Assembly: GCA_016281555.1 (NCBI GenBank)
Contig: JAEEIV010000033.1
Coordinates: 22,401 to 86,400, forward strand
DNA from: Lachnospiraceae bacterium
GTDB lineage: Bacteria; Bacillota; Clostridia; Lachnospirales; Lachnospiraceae
DNA: 64,000 bases
Reading direction: 5' to 3'
The position numbers were made by a program, and so were the translations under genes. The notes under the pieces were generated by a model. The model had not been told where the DNA came from, ran no database searches, and was given only the letters and a program-made list of their open reading frames with translations. This document shows positions 36,013 to 44,453 of this stretch, one piece after another; the first letter of the stretch is position 1; each line of letters starts with the position of its first letter.

Positions 36013-37332
36013 TTACTTGAATTCTTCGTACAGGACTTTCACGGAACGCGCGAAATCCTTTTCATCCACGCCGACGATGACGTTCATTTCTTCCGGTCCC
36101 GCGGTGACCATACGGATGTTGATGTCCGCATTGCCGAGGGTCGACATGATCTTTGCAAGACAGCCGACGCGGAGGACCATCTTCCGGCCGACGACCGCGA
36201 CGACCGCAAGCCCGTCCGAAACGGTCATGCTGTCCGGCTTCATTTCGGCTTCCAGTTCGGAAATGATCCGGTATTTCACTTGTTCGAACACGGCCGTTTC
36301 CACGATGACGCTGTAGCAGTCGATGCCGCCGCAGGTATAGGCCACGCTGACGTTGTATTTCGCGAAAAATCCGAGGATCTGGCGAAAAGCGCCGACCGCG
36401 GATGACAGCCCGTTCTTGATCACTGTAATGACGGTAAGACCGGTCTTTCCGGCGATGCCGGTGATGAAGCTTGCCTTTGCGGCCTCGGTCTCATCCTCGT
36501 CGAAGGCTTCCATGATCACGGTGCCCGGATGATCGGGATCGTTCGTGTTCCGGATGTTTAAGGGGATGTTCTTCGCCCGGACCGGAAAAACGGAATCTTC
36601 GTGCAGGACCTTCGCGCCGATGTAGGAGAGTTCCCGAAGCTCAAGATACGTGATCTTCGGGATCGGCCGCTCGTCCTGAACGATCCGCGGGTCCGCCATG
36701 AGAATGCCCGGAACGTCGGTCCAGTTCTCGTAAACGCCGGCGTTCAGCGCGGCGGCAATGAGCGCGCCCGTGACGTCGGAACCGCCGCGGGACATGAGTT
36801 TGATGACTCCGTCCGGCATGGCGCCGTAGAATCCCGGAACCACGACGGAACGGCTCCTCACGGTCTGCTCAATCGAAGCGTAGGTCACTTCCCGGTCCAC
36901 GCTGCCGTCGAACCCGAACGTGATGAGGTCCTTCGCGTCGATGAATTCGTAGCCGAGATAGGCGGCCAGCAGTTTCGCCGTGAAGTATTCCCCTCTGGAA
37001 ACCAGTTTGGCTTCCGTGATCCCCTCGTGCATTTCCTTCTCTAACGCATCAAATTCCGCTTCGAGCGGCACGGACAGTCCGAGCTCGTCCCGGATCGAAA
37101 GAAAGCGTTCCCGGATCAGGGAGAAGACCGGAGAATAATCCACGCCGTAGGTGATGTGCGCGTGGCAGAGATAAAGCAGATCCGTGATTTTATGATCGTT
37201 CGGAAAACGTTTTCCGGGAGCGGAGACGACCACGACCTTCCGGGCCGGATTCATGAGAATGATCTCCCGGACTTTTTTAAACTGTGTGGAATCGGCCAGG
37301 GACGACCCACCGAATTTAGCAACTTTCAACAT
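36013..37332 (-). CDS. lysC: Aspartate kinase
   Basis: A 439-residue monofunctional aspartokinase, first step of the aspartate family. The kinase signature is VAKFGGSSLADS. SRGEYFTAKLLAAYLG and MSRGGSDVTGALIAAAL follow. Two ACT domains occupy the last ~130 residues (GLTVITVIKNG..., AVVAVVGRKM...), so feedback by lysine and/or threonine is likely. ATG 37332 has AAAGGAAA upstream; an ATG seven codons earlier has none. No riboswitch precedes it: the lysine riboswitch in this window controls a transporter instead. Confidence 0.96.
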   Translation of the reverse strand: MLKVAKFGGSSLADSTQFKKVREIILMNPARKVVVVSAPGKRFPNDHKITDLLYLCHAHITYGVDYSPVFSLIRERFLSIRDELGLSVPLEAEFDALEKEMHEGITEAKLVSRGEYFTAKLLAAYLGYEFIDAKDLITFGFDGSVDREVTYASIEQTVRSRSVVVPGFYGAMPDGVIKLMSRGGSDVTGALIAAALNAGVYENWTDVPGILMADPRIVQDERPIPKITYLELRELSYIGAKVLHEDSVFPVRAKNIPLNIRNTNDPDHPGTVIMEAFDEDETEAAKASFITGIAGKTGLTVITVIKNGLSSAVGAFRQILGFFAKYNVSVAYTCGGIDCYSVIVETAVFEQVKYRIISELEAEMKPDSMTVSDGLAVVAVVGRKMVLRVGCLAKIMSTLGNADINIRMVTAGPEEMNVIVGVDEKDFARSVKVLYEEFK

Positions 37333-37352
37333 GATGATTTCCTTTCCGTCCA

Positions 37353-38444
37353 TTACGGCATCAGGGCAATGAAAACGCCCTGTTTTCCTTCGTATGCGTC
37401 TCTCATTTCGTCGATCGACGCAGTCTCGATCCTGATCTCATTGGCTTCACGGACGTAGAATCGCATTCGGCCGTAGTTTTTGACGAGGCCCTCCCGGAAA
37501 ACGACGGGCGGGAAAGGCGTCCCGGAAGACGCTAGGTCATAAAGATCCCGGACGACGTTCATGGCCGTGGGATAGCGTCCTGCACCCGCCCCGGTGAAGC
37601 ATTGGGTCCCGAGCGCGTCGGCGGTATAGGAGAATGCGTTTTCCGATCCGTGTAACGATGCGAAGATCCCGGACCGGGAAACGAACGCGGGGAGCACGAA
37701 GGCGGAAACGCTGCCGTCTTCATTGGCCGAGGCAGTCCCGAGGAGCTTGATGACGGCGCCTTCTTTTCCGGCGTACGATATGTCTTCGGGAGTGATCCCT
37801 TCGATCCCGAACGCCGGGATCGAAGTCTCGTCGACGAAGGTCCCGAGTCCGACGAAGAGCGAGACCGCGAGCTTTCTCCTCGTGTCGAATCCCTTCACGT
37901 CGGAAGTCGGATCGGCCTCCGCGTAGCCGAGTTTCTGCGCTTCTTTCAGCGCGGATGCGTATTCTCCGCCCCGTTCCGTCATTTCGTCGAGAATGTAGTT
38001 CGTGGTGCCGTTCATGACGCCTTTCAGGGAAAGCACTTTTCCGGTTTCGGCCGCCCGCGAAAGATTCTTAAGCCACGGGATGCCGCCGCCTGCGGCAGCG
38101 GAGAAGAGCAGTGAAACGCCCTGTTCCCGGGCGATCGCGGAAAGCTCCGGATAATAGGCCGCAATGACCGCCTTGTTCGCCGTGACTGCGTTTTTTCCGG
38201 ACAAAAGTGCGGCTTTGACGTATTCGTAAGCAGGATGCAGTCCGCCGATGAGTTCGACGACCGTATCGCAATCGCTCCCGGTCACGTCGTCGAACGACGT
38301 CAGAAACCGGTCCCTCATCTCATTTTTGTAGGTGCGGGAAAAAATGCCGCTCACCTCCAGTGAAGAGTTGAGGCGGGGGTCGCTTCCGATGAGTTCATCC
38401 ACACCGGCGCCGACGGTTCCGTATCCCAGAAGAACGATTTTCAT
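37353..38444 (-). CDS. hom: Homoserine dehydrogenase, short form without ACT domain
   Basis: A 363-residue enzyme reducing aspartate semialdehyde to homoserine. The NAD(P) motif is VLLGYGTVGAGV. GKNAVTANKAVIA, the catalytic-domain phrase GVMNGTTNYILDEMT, YAEADPTSDVKGFDTRRKLA and GAGAGRYPTAMNVVRDL are all present. The C-terminus ends soon after the catalytic domain, so the ACT regulatory domain of typical ~430-residue enzymes is missing. ATG 38444 follows GGGAGG. It is the first gene of the hom-lysC-asd operon. Confidence 0.95.
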   Translation of the reverse strand: MKIVLLGYGTVGAGVDELIGSDPRLNSSLEVSGIFSRTYKNEMRDRFLTSFDDVTGSDCDTVVELIGGLHPAYEYVKAALLSGKNAVTANKAVIAAYYPELSAIAREQGVSLLFSAAAGGGIPWLKNLSRAAETGKVLSLKGVMNGTTNYILDEMTERGGEYASALKEAQKLGYAEADPTSDVKGFDTRRKLAVSLFVGLGTFVDETSIPAFGIEGITPEDISYAGKEGAVIKLLGTASANEDGSVSAFVLPAFVSRSGIFASLHGSENAFSYTADALGTQCFTGAGAGRYPTAMNVVRDLYDLASSGTPFPPVVFREGLVKNYGRMRFYVREANEIRIETASIDEMRDAYEGKQGVFIALMP

Positions 38445-38489
38445 GCGCTGCCTCCCGTTCATTGCCGCTTTATAAACCGTATTGTTTCA

Positions 38490-38518
38490 AAAATAATGTT
38501 TTTACTTCTGTTTGTCAA
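38490..38518 (-). promoter_or_regulatory. Promoter of hom-lysC-asd
   Basis: Minus strand: perfect TTGACA (38518-38513), 17 bp, TATTTT (38495-38490). The -10 is imperfect. It leaves a leader of about 40 nt. Confidence 0.6.
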
Positions 38519-38612
38519 TACCGCGACTTCACGAAAATGCCTGCATTTCCGGTGCTTTTTTTGACAATATGACGAAGATCCGCCGTAAGGAGCGCCTCCC
38601 GGGCTTTCTTTG

Positions 38613-38641
38613 TTGACATTGACTGCGTTCTAAAGTACAAT
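38613..38641 (+). promoter_or_regulatory. Promoter of thrC
   Basis: Perfect TTGACA (38613-38618), 17 bp, TACAAT (38636-38641). It is back to back with the hom promoter about 95 bp away, so a shared regulator could act in 38519-38612. No T-box or known riboswitch is seen there. Confidence 0.82.
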
Positions 38642-38711
38642 GACCTTGATATTGTTTTGATGTTCTATAGTGGGGTAGTGTTATTCCGTTTACGATCCAA
38701 GGAGGCAAGGA

Positions 38712-40196
38712 ATGCTGTATCGTAGTACGCGAAGCGACGGTAAAAGCGTGGATTCAATGAAAGCCGTGCTGGAGGGCCTTTCGCCCGACGGCGGCCTGTA
38801 TATGCCCGCGATCTTTCCGGAGGCGCCGGACCTGTACCGGAGCCTGATCGGAAAGACGTTTGCCGAAACGGCGGAAGCCGTGTTTTCCCTGTTTCTCAAT
38901 GATTTCGACGATATTCCCGGAATCGTGAAGAAAGCGTATTCCGGGAAGTTTGATACCCCGGAGATCACGCCGCTGAAGAAGGTGGGGGACCGGTTCGTTC
39001 TGGAACTCTTTCACGGCCCGACGTCCGCGTTCAAGGACGTGGCGCTGTCAGCGCTTCCGGTCCTGATGTCTGAGGCCGTCCGGAAGACGGGGAGCGGAAA
39101 AGACGTCCTGATCCTGACCGCGACGAGCGGCGATACGGGAAAGGCGGCGATGGAGGGGTTTAAGGACGTGGACCGGATCCGCATCCTCGTATTCTATCCC
39201 GACGGCGGCGTGAGCCCGATCCAGGAAAAACAGATGACGTCGCAGGAGGGGCAAAACCTCGCGGCAGTCGCGGTCCGCGGGAATTTCGACGACGCGCAGA
39301 CCGCGGTGAAATCCGTGTTCAAACGTATCGCGAAAGAGGGGTGGTCCGGGGAGTGCCGGACCGATCTTTCCTCGGCGAATTCCATCAACGTCGGACGCCT
39401 CGTTCCGCAGATCGTTTATTATTTCAAGGCCTATTCGGATCTCGTCGGGATGGGGGAGATCACAGTCGGAGACGAAGTGGACTTCACGGTCCCGACCGGA
39501 AATTTCGGCGACATCCTGGCCGGGTTTTTTGCGAAGAAACTCGGTCTGCCGGTCCGGAAGTTCATCCTGGCGGCCAATGAAAACGACGTCCTGTCCGATT
39601 TCATTGAGACGGGCCGATACGACAAAAACCGCCCGTTCTACCGGACCTCGTCCCCCTCAATGGACATTCTCGTTTCCAGTAATCTGGAACGGCTTTTGTT
39701 CCTGCTTTCGGGCGGCGACGCTTCATACGTGAAGGGTCTGATGGAGGAACTTGCGGAAACGGGCGTTTATGAAGTGACGGATGAGATCTTCAGGAAACTC
39801 CAGGAAGAGTTTTCCGCAGGGTCTGCGGACGACGTGGAGACGGCGGAAACGATCCGGGAGGTCTACGACCGGTACGGATATCTCATCGATCCGCACACGG
39901 CGGTCGCCTGGTTCGTTTCGACGGTCGAAATGCTCCGTTCGGAAACGAAAGTGCCGAACGTCGTTCTGTCCACCGCGTCGCCGTACAAGTTCCCGAAAGA
40001 CGTGCTGAACGCCCTCGGGGAGATCGCTGATCCGGACCCGTTCGCCGTCATGTCGCAGCTGGAGAAAAAGACCGGGACGAAAGCGCCGGAGAATCTCCGG
40101 AACCTTTCCGGAAAACCCGTCCGGTTCCGTGACGTCATTGACCGGGAAGAGATTTTCGATTACGTCGTGAAATATGCAATGGAGGGCCGAAAATGA
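38712..40196 (+). CDS. thrC: Threonine synthase
   Basis: A 494-residue PLP enzyme converting O-phosphohomoserine to threonine. The PLP lysine is K108 in HGPTSAFKDVAL. TATSGDTGKAAMEG, the phosphate-binding phrase and FTVPTGNFGDILAGFFAKKLG are typical of the long ThrC class. Divergent from hom-lysC-asd and preceded by AAGGAGG. No thrB (homoserine kinase) lies nearby; thrH at 43789 may supply the phosphohomoserine. Confidence 0.97.
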   Translation: MLYRSTRSDGKSVDSMKAVLEGLSPDGGLYMPAIFPEAPDLYRSLIGKTFAETAEAVFSLFLNDFDDIPGIVKKAYSGKFDTPEITPLKKVGDRFVLELFHGPTSAFKDVALSALPVLMSEAVRKTGSGKDVLILTATSGDTGKAAMEGFKDVDRIRILVFYPDGGVSPIQEKQMTSQEGQNLAAVAVRGNFDDAQTAVKSVFKRIAKEGWSGECRTDLSSANSINVGRLVPQIVYYFKAYSDLVGMGEITVGDEVDFTVPTGNFGDILAGFFAKKLGLPVRKFILAANENDVLSDFIETGRYDKNRPFYRTSSPSMDILVSSNLERLLFLLSGGDASYVKGLMEELAETGVYEVTDEIFRKLQEEFSAGSADDVETAETIREVYDRYGYLIDPHTAVAWFVSTVEMLRSETKVPNVVLSTASPYKFPKDVLNALGEIADPDPFAVMSQLEKKTGTKAPENLRNLSGKPVRFRDVIDREEIFDYVVKYAMEGRK

Positions 40197-40222
40197 ACGG
40201 CCGTCCCGAAGGAGAGAAATCC

Positions 40223-40909
40223 ATGAGAAAAATCGGAATGGTGGTGGCGATCGCCAATGAACTCGGCCGCGTGTTCCGGAAATTCGGTGATCCGAAGGAA
40301 ACGATCCTGCACGGCTCCATGGACGTGCACGTGTTCGATTGCGGGAAATACACGCTCTGCGTGGCGCATTCCGGCGCGGGAGAGATCGGCGCGGCCGCGG
40401 CCACGGAACTTCTCATTGCCTGCTACGGCGCGGAATTCATCGTGAACTTCGGCGTCGTCGGCGGCCTGACCGAGGAAATGAAACGTGCGACCTCCGCCAT
40501 CGTGAAGAGAGTCGTTCATTACGCATATGACACTTCGGCTTTCGACGGCACGGTGCCCGGGCAGTATTCCGAATTCCCGGACGTCTACATTCCGGTATCG
40601 GAATCCATGACGGAACGGGCGGCGGCGCTGCATCCAGACCTTCCGCTGGTCACGATCGCGTCCGCGGACCGCTTCGTGGCGGACCCGGAAGAGAAGAAGG
40701 CTTTGCACGAACAGTTCGGCGCGGACATCTGCGACATGGAATCGGCCGGCATTGCCCTCACCGCACACCGGAACGGCGTGCCCGTGCTCATGATCAAGAC
40801 GGTTTCGGACGGCATTGAAGGCGGTGCGGAGGAATTCGCCCGGGAATGCGTCCGGACGGCGGAAATGGCGCTGGAGACCGCCGTGGAAATCATCGGAGGC
40901 CTGGAATGA
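40223..40909 (+). CDS. MTA/SAH nucleosidase-like phosphorylase-family protein
   Basis: A 228-residue member of the nucleoside phosphorylase/nucleosidase family. It starts IGMVVAIANEL (MTAN: IGIIGAMxxE), has AHSGAGEIGAAAATELLI, VNFGVVGGL, the ribose-binding Met-Glu in CDMESAGIA, and the catalytic Asp region IKTVSDG. The usual role is cleavage of methylthioadenosine or S-adenosylhomocysteine; exact substrate open. ATG 40223 is preceded by AAGGAG, while the earlier ATG at 40193 merely overlaps the thrC stop. Confidence 0.85.
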   Translation: MRKIGMVVAIANELGRVFRKFGDPKETILHGSMDVHVFDCGKYTLCVAHSGAGEIGAAAATELLIACYGAEFIVNFGVVGGLTEEMKRATSAIVKRVVHYAYDTSAFDGTVPGQYSEFPDVYIPVSESMTERAAALHPDLPLVTIASADRFVADPEEKKALHEQFGADICDMESAGIALTAHRNGVPVLMIKTVSDGIEGGAEEFARECVRTAEMALETAVEIIGGLE

Positions 40910-41469
40910 AGTTCTTTTTGAAGACGTTGCTGAAAGTCTTGCTCTGGGTGCTGCTTCTGCTCCTTTTGTTTCTCGTGACGAGCGGGATCGTTCAGCAGAA
41001 ATTCCGCGCAAACAAATATACCGGCTTTTTCGGCATCGGGTATGCCGTGGTCGTTTCTGGGTCCATGATCCCGGCGCTGCAGATCAACGACATGATCTTT
41101 TATCATGCGCATCCGGGCGGAGAGTATTCGGTCGGGGACGTCATCGTTTACCGTGCGGAGCGGCCTGAGGGCGAGATCCTCATCACGCACCGGATCGTCC
41201 GGTTCGAGAACGGCTCCGTCGTGACGCTCGGCGACGCGAATCACGGCAATGAGGATGAACCCTTCCCGCCGGAAAAGATCGTCGGCAAGGTCGTCTTCCG
41301 GATCCCGAACGCCGGAAAACTCGTGAATTTCATCCGGACGGTCCCGGGGATCATCATCTCGGCGCTCGTGATCGTCGGCCTCGCCGTGGCGAATCTGTTT
41401 CTGACTTCCCGGAACATGAAGCGGCGGAAGACGGAGACCGTGTCCGGACAGCAGCGGATCCGTTACTGA
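40906..41469 (+). CDS. sipW: Signal peptidase I, SipW (ER/archaeal) type
   Basis: A 187-residue membrane peptidase that removes secretory signal peptides. An N-terminal membrane segment (about residues 5-28) precedes the catalytic Ser53 in VVSGSMIPAL. The general base is His95 in LITHRIV, where ordinary bacterial enzymes have Lys, so this is the Ser-His SipW type. A second membrane segment lies near residues 145-165. In Bacillus SipW processes TasA-like fibre proteins; here the giant secreted proteins at 49-64 kb are conceivable clients, without direct evidence. It overlaps the nucleosidase gene by 4 bp. Confidence 0.93.
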   Translation: MKFFLKTLLKVLLWVLLLLLLFLVTSGIVQQKFRANKYTGFFGIGYAVVVSGSMIPALQINDMIFYHAHPGGEYSVGDVIVYRAERPEGEILITHRIVRFENGSVVTLGDANHGNEDEPFPPEKIVGKVVFRIPNAGKLVNFIRTVPGIIISALVIVGLAVANLFLTSRNMKRRKTETVSGQQRIRY

Positions 41470-41488
41470 AGCGGATCGCGGTAAGGCC

Positions 41489-42724
41489 ATGAAGGACCGG
41501 ATCATCTTTCACGTCGACGTGAATTCGGCTTTCTTAAGCTGGAGTGCCGTGCAGGCGCTGAAGGACGGGGCCGAACTCGACTTGCGCACCGTTCCCTCCG
41601 CGGTCGGCGGGGACGTGAAGGCGCGCCGCGGCGTCATTACGGCGCGTTCGATCAGCGCGAAGGCCTTCGGCGTGCAGACCGGGGAGCCCGTCGTCACGGC
41701 GCTCAGGAAATGCCCCGATCTCATCGTGATCCCGGGCGATTTTCAGCTCTACCACCGGATGAGCGAGGCGTTCATGGAGATCTGCCGGGATTATGCACCG
41801 GTCGTGGAGCAGTTTTCTGTGGACGAGTGTTTCATGGACCTCACCGGCATCGTCCGGAAAGAAGAGGAGGCCGTCCGCATCGGGACCGAGCTCAAGGACC
41901 GCATTTTCCGGGAACTGGAGTTTACGGTGAACGTCGGCGTGTCCGAGAACAAACTGCTCGCGAAGACGGCGTCGGATTTCAAGAAGCCGGACCGCCTGCA
42001 CACGCTCTGGAAGGAAGAGATCCCGGTCAAGTTCTGGCCGCTCCCCGTGGGGGATCTTTTGTTTGTCGGCCGGTCGTCCGTCGAGCGTCTTCGTACGCTC
42101 GGGATCCGGACCGTCGGCGAATTGGCGAAGACCCCGGAAAGCGTGTTGTACGCGCATTTCGGAGAGAAAGGCGGGCGGTACATGCTCCGCGCGGCGAACG
42201 GCATCGACGATTCCCCGGTGGAGCCTTTGTTCCGCGACGCGGAAAGCTACGGGCATTCCACGACGCTGCCCTACGATTATACGGAAATGGACGAGGTCCG
42301 TCCCGTTTTGCTCCGTCTCGTCGAAAAGGCGAGTTTCCGGATGAGAAAAGACGGCAAAAAAGCGGGACAGGTGACGGTTTCGTATAAAAGCGCCGCGTTC
42401 AAAACGGTGTCGAGACAAAAGAAACTCGACTATCATACGAGCGCGACCGAACTTCTCTACGAAGAGGCATTGACCTTGTTTGAAACGCTCTGGGATCACG
42501 AAACGCCCATCCGCCTCATCGGCGTGTCCTTGGGCCAGGTGACTTCGGGAAGCGAAGAGCAGATGAATCTCTTCGGGGAAGAAGAGCGGGAAAAGCAGGA
42601 AAAACTGGACACGATGATGGATGCGATCCGGGACCGGTTCGGCCGGGAGTCCATCACGAGGGGGTCGGCCCTGCAGAAAAAGAAACAGAACGGGGACTTG
42701 AAACCGGACAATGACAAAAGGTAA
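41489..42724 (+). CDS. dinB: DNA polymerase IV (Y family)
   Basis: A 411-residue translesion polymerase. The first metal site is FHVDVNSAFLSW, the steric gate and finger region follows, and the second catalytic site is SVDECFMDLTG. The thumb has GVSENKLLAKTASDFKKP and the HhH-like TLGIRTVGELAK. The C-terminus lacks a perfect beta-clamp motif but has QMNLFGEEER, close to QxxLF, which should bind the sliding clamp. It overlaps the AzlC gene by 14 bp. Confidence 0.95.
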   Translation: MKDRIIFHVDVNSAFLSWSAVQALKDGAELDLRTVPSAVGGDVKARRGVITARSISAKAFGVQTGEPVVTALRKCPDLIVIPGDFQLYHRMSEAFMEICRDYAPVVEQFSVDECFMDLTGIVRKEEEAVRIGTELKDRIFRELEFTVNVGVSENKLLAKTASDFKKPDRLHTLWKEEIPVKFWPLPVGDLLFVGRSSVERLRTLGIRTVGELAKTPESVLYAHFGEKGGRYMLRAANGIDDSPVEPLFRDAESYGHSTTLPYDYTEMDEVRPVLLRLVEKASFRMRKDGKKAGQVTVSYKSAAFKTVSRQKKLDYHTSATELLYEEALTLFETLWDHETPIRLIGVSLGQVTSGSEEQMNLFGEEEREKQEKLDTMMDAIRDRFGRESITRGSALQKKKQNGDLKPDNDKR

Positions 42725-43484
42725 GGCAGAAAAGGGAGACTGGTTTCTGAAGGGCGTGCGCGACGGCATTCCGATCGCGCTCGGCTATTTTGCCGTGGCG
42801 TTTGCACTCGGCATCAAGGCGAAGGAAGCCGGCGTTTTGCCGGCGGAAGGCTTTCTCATGAGCTTTCTGACGCATGCCTCCGCCGGAGAGTATGCGGGAC
42901 TGCAGGTCATTGCCGAAAAGACGGGATATCTTATGATGGCGGTCATGACGGTCGTCGCCTCGGCCCGTTATTTTCTCATGTCCATGGCCCTGTCGCAGCG
43001 GCTGGATCCGAATCTGGGGCTCCGCCACCGCTTTCTCGTCGCGTTCGGTCTGACGGACGAGATCTTCGGTGCGGAGATCGCACAGAAGGGCTACGTGGAA
43101 CCGAAATATGCGTACGGTCTTTTCGTGCTGCCGTTTTTGGGCTGGCCCGCGGGCACCGCGTTCGGAATATTGATGGGCAATCTTTTGCCGGACATCGTGG
43201 TATCGGCGCTTTCGGTCGCATTGTACGGGATGTTCCTCGCGATCATCGTGCCGCCTGCGAGAAAGCATCCGGCGATCTTCGTCGGCGTACTGGTCTCGTT
43301 CGCGTTGTCGTTTCTGGCATCGAGACTCCCAGGGATCCGGGACCTTTCGTCCGGGATCCGGATCATCATCCTGACGGTCCTTGTGACGGCGGCTCTCGCG
43401 ATCGTTCGTCCCGTTACGGACAAGGAACTATCCGGCGAAGAAGAGGAGAAAAAACGAAAGACGGAGGAACGGGATCATGCATAA
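42711..43484 (+). CDS. azlC: AzlC-family branched-chain amino-acid export permease
   Basis: A 257-residue membrane protein with about seven hydrophobic segments. It has the AzlC signature GIPIALGYFAVAFALGIKA, SFLTHASAGEYAGLQ, ARYFLMSMALSQRL and LPDIVVSALSVALYGMF. AzlC works with the small AzlD protein to export branched-chain or related amino acids. The AzlD gene follows with an 8-bp overlap. The start overlaps dinB and has no clear ribosome site, which suggests translational coupling. Confidence 0.92.
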   Translation: MTKGKAEKGDWFLKGVRDGIPIALGYFAVAFALGIKAKEAGVLPAEGFLMSFLTHASAGEYAGLQVIAEKTGYLMMAVMTVVASARYFLMSMALSQRLDPNLGLRHRFLVAFGLTDEIFGAEIAQKGYVEPKYAYGLFVLPFLGWPAGTAFGILMGNLLPDIVVSALSVALYGMFLAIIVPPARKHPAIFVGVLVSFALSFLASRLPGIRDLSSGIRIIILTVLVTAALAIVRPVTDKELSGEEEEKKRKTEERDHA

Positions 43485-43779
43485 TACGGTGATCTACATC
43501 CTCGTCATGGCGGCCGTGACCTATCTCATCCGGATGCTGCCGCTCGTGGTGTTCCGGAAACCGATCCGGAACCGGTTCTTCCGTTCGTTTCTCTATTACC
43601 TGCCGTACGTGACGCTCGCGGTCATGACTTTCCCGGCGATCATTGACGAAACGGGATCGTGGCTGACGGGATTTTTCGCGCTGCTTGCCGGCGCGGTTGC
43701 CGCATGGTTCGGACTCGGGTTGTTTCCCGTGGCGATCATCTGCACGGTGACGGCGTTTGCCTTGCAGTTCGTATTTTAG
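43477..43779 (+). CDS. azlD: AzlD-domain protein, partner of AzlC
   Basis: A 100-residue protein with four hydrophobic segments. VTYLIRMLPLVVFRKPIRNRFFRSFLYYLPYV is the classic AzlD opening, followed by AVMTFPAIID. It overlaps azlC by 8 bp and lies 9 bp before thrH. The pair would form the exporter; its substrate in this organism is not known. Confidence 0.92.
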   Translation: MHNTVIYILVMAAVTYLIRMLPLVVFRKPIRNRFFRSFLYYLPYVTLAVMTFPAIIDETGSWLTGFFALLAGAVAAWFGLGLFPVAIICTVTAFALQFVF

Positions 43780-43788
43780 GAGGAGTGT

Positions 43789-44388
43789 ATGAACATCGTT
43801 TGTCTCGATATGGAAGGCGTTCTGACGCCGGAGATCTGGATCGCGTTTTCGGAGGCTTCCGGGATCCCGGAACTGCGCCGGACCACGAGAGAAGAACCGG
43901 ACTACGGGAAGCTCATGAACTACAGGATCGCGATCCTGAAGGAGAGAGGACTCGGTCTGAAAGAGATCCAAAAAGTCATTGAGGGCATTGATCTTTTGCC
44001 GGGGGCGAAGGAATTCCTCGACGGCCTCCGGAGCCGCGTCCAGACGATTATTTTAAGCGATACGTTCGAACAGTTCGCGGCACCGCTTCAGAAAAAAATG
44101 GGGTACCCCTCGCTGTTCTGCAATACGCTGACCGTGGGTCCCGGCGGGGAGATCACCGGGTTTCAGATGAGGGTGCCGCATTCCAAACTCGCGGCGGTCC
44201 GGGCGTTTCAGTCGATCGGCTTTGACACGATCGCGGCCGGCGACAGTTTCAACGATCTTGAGATGATCCGCGCTTCCAAAGCGGGCTTCCTCTTCAGGAC
44301 GACGGAGGCGATCCGGAGACAGAATCCGGACGTGCCCGCGTTCACGGAATACGAAGAACTCTCGGAGGCAATCCTGAAGTCCCTGTGA
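43789..44388 (+). CDS. thrH: ThrH: phosphoserine phosphatase / homoserine phosphotransferase
   Basis: A 199-residue HAD enzyme. It opens CLDMEGVLTPEIWIAFSE, the ThrH hallmark (DxEG instead of DxDG), with TTREEPDYGKLMNYRI, IILSDTFEQF and IAAGDSFNDLEMI. In Pseudomonas ThrH transfers phosphate from phosphoserine to homoserine and can replace ThrB. A complete hom/lysC/asd/thrC set but no thrB in this window makes that role attractive here. GGAGGAG precedes the start. It sits downstream of AzlCD in the same run. Confidence 0.9.
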   Translation: MNIVCLDMEGVLTPEIWIAFSEASGIPELRRTTREEPDYGKLMNYRIAILKERGLGLKEIQKVIEGIDLLPGAKEFLDGLRSRVQTIILSDTFEQFAAPLQKKMGYPSLFCNTLTVGPGGEITGFQMRVPHSKLAAVRAFQSIGFDTIAAGDSFNDLEMIRASKAGFLFRTTEAIRRQNPDVPAFTEYEELSEAILKSL

Positions 44389-44453
44389 GACGGGACCTTC
44401 GGGGAGAAGTGCGATCGGTTTTGCCGGAATACGGCAGATGAAGGATGAACGGA

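Noticed and set aside
38445..38711. Riboswitch or T-box between hom and thrC
   Set aside because: Only two divergent promoters and short leaders are seen; no terminator hairpin or aptamer-like core.
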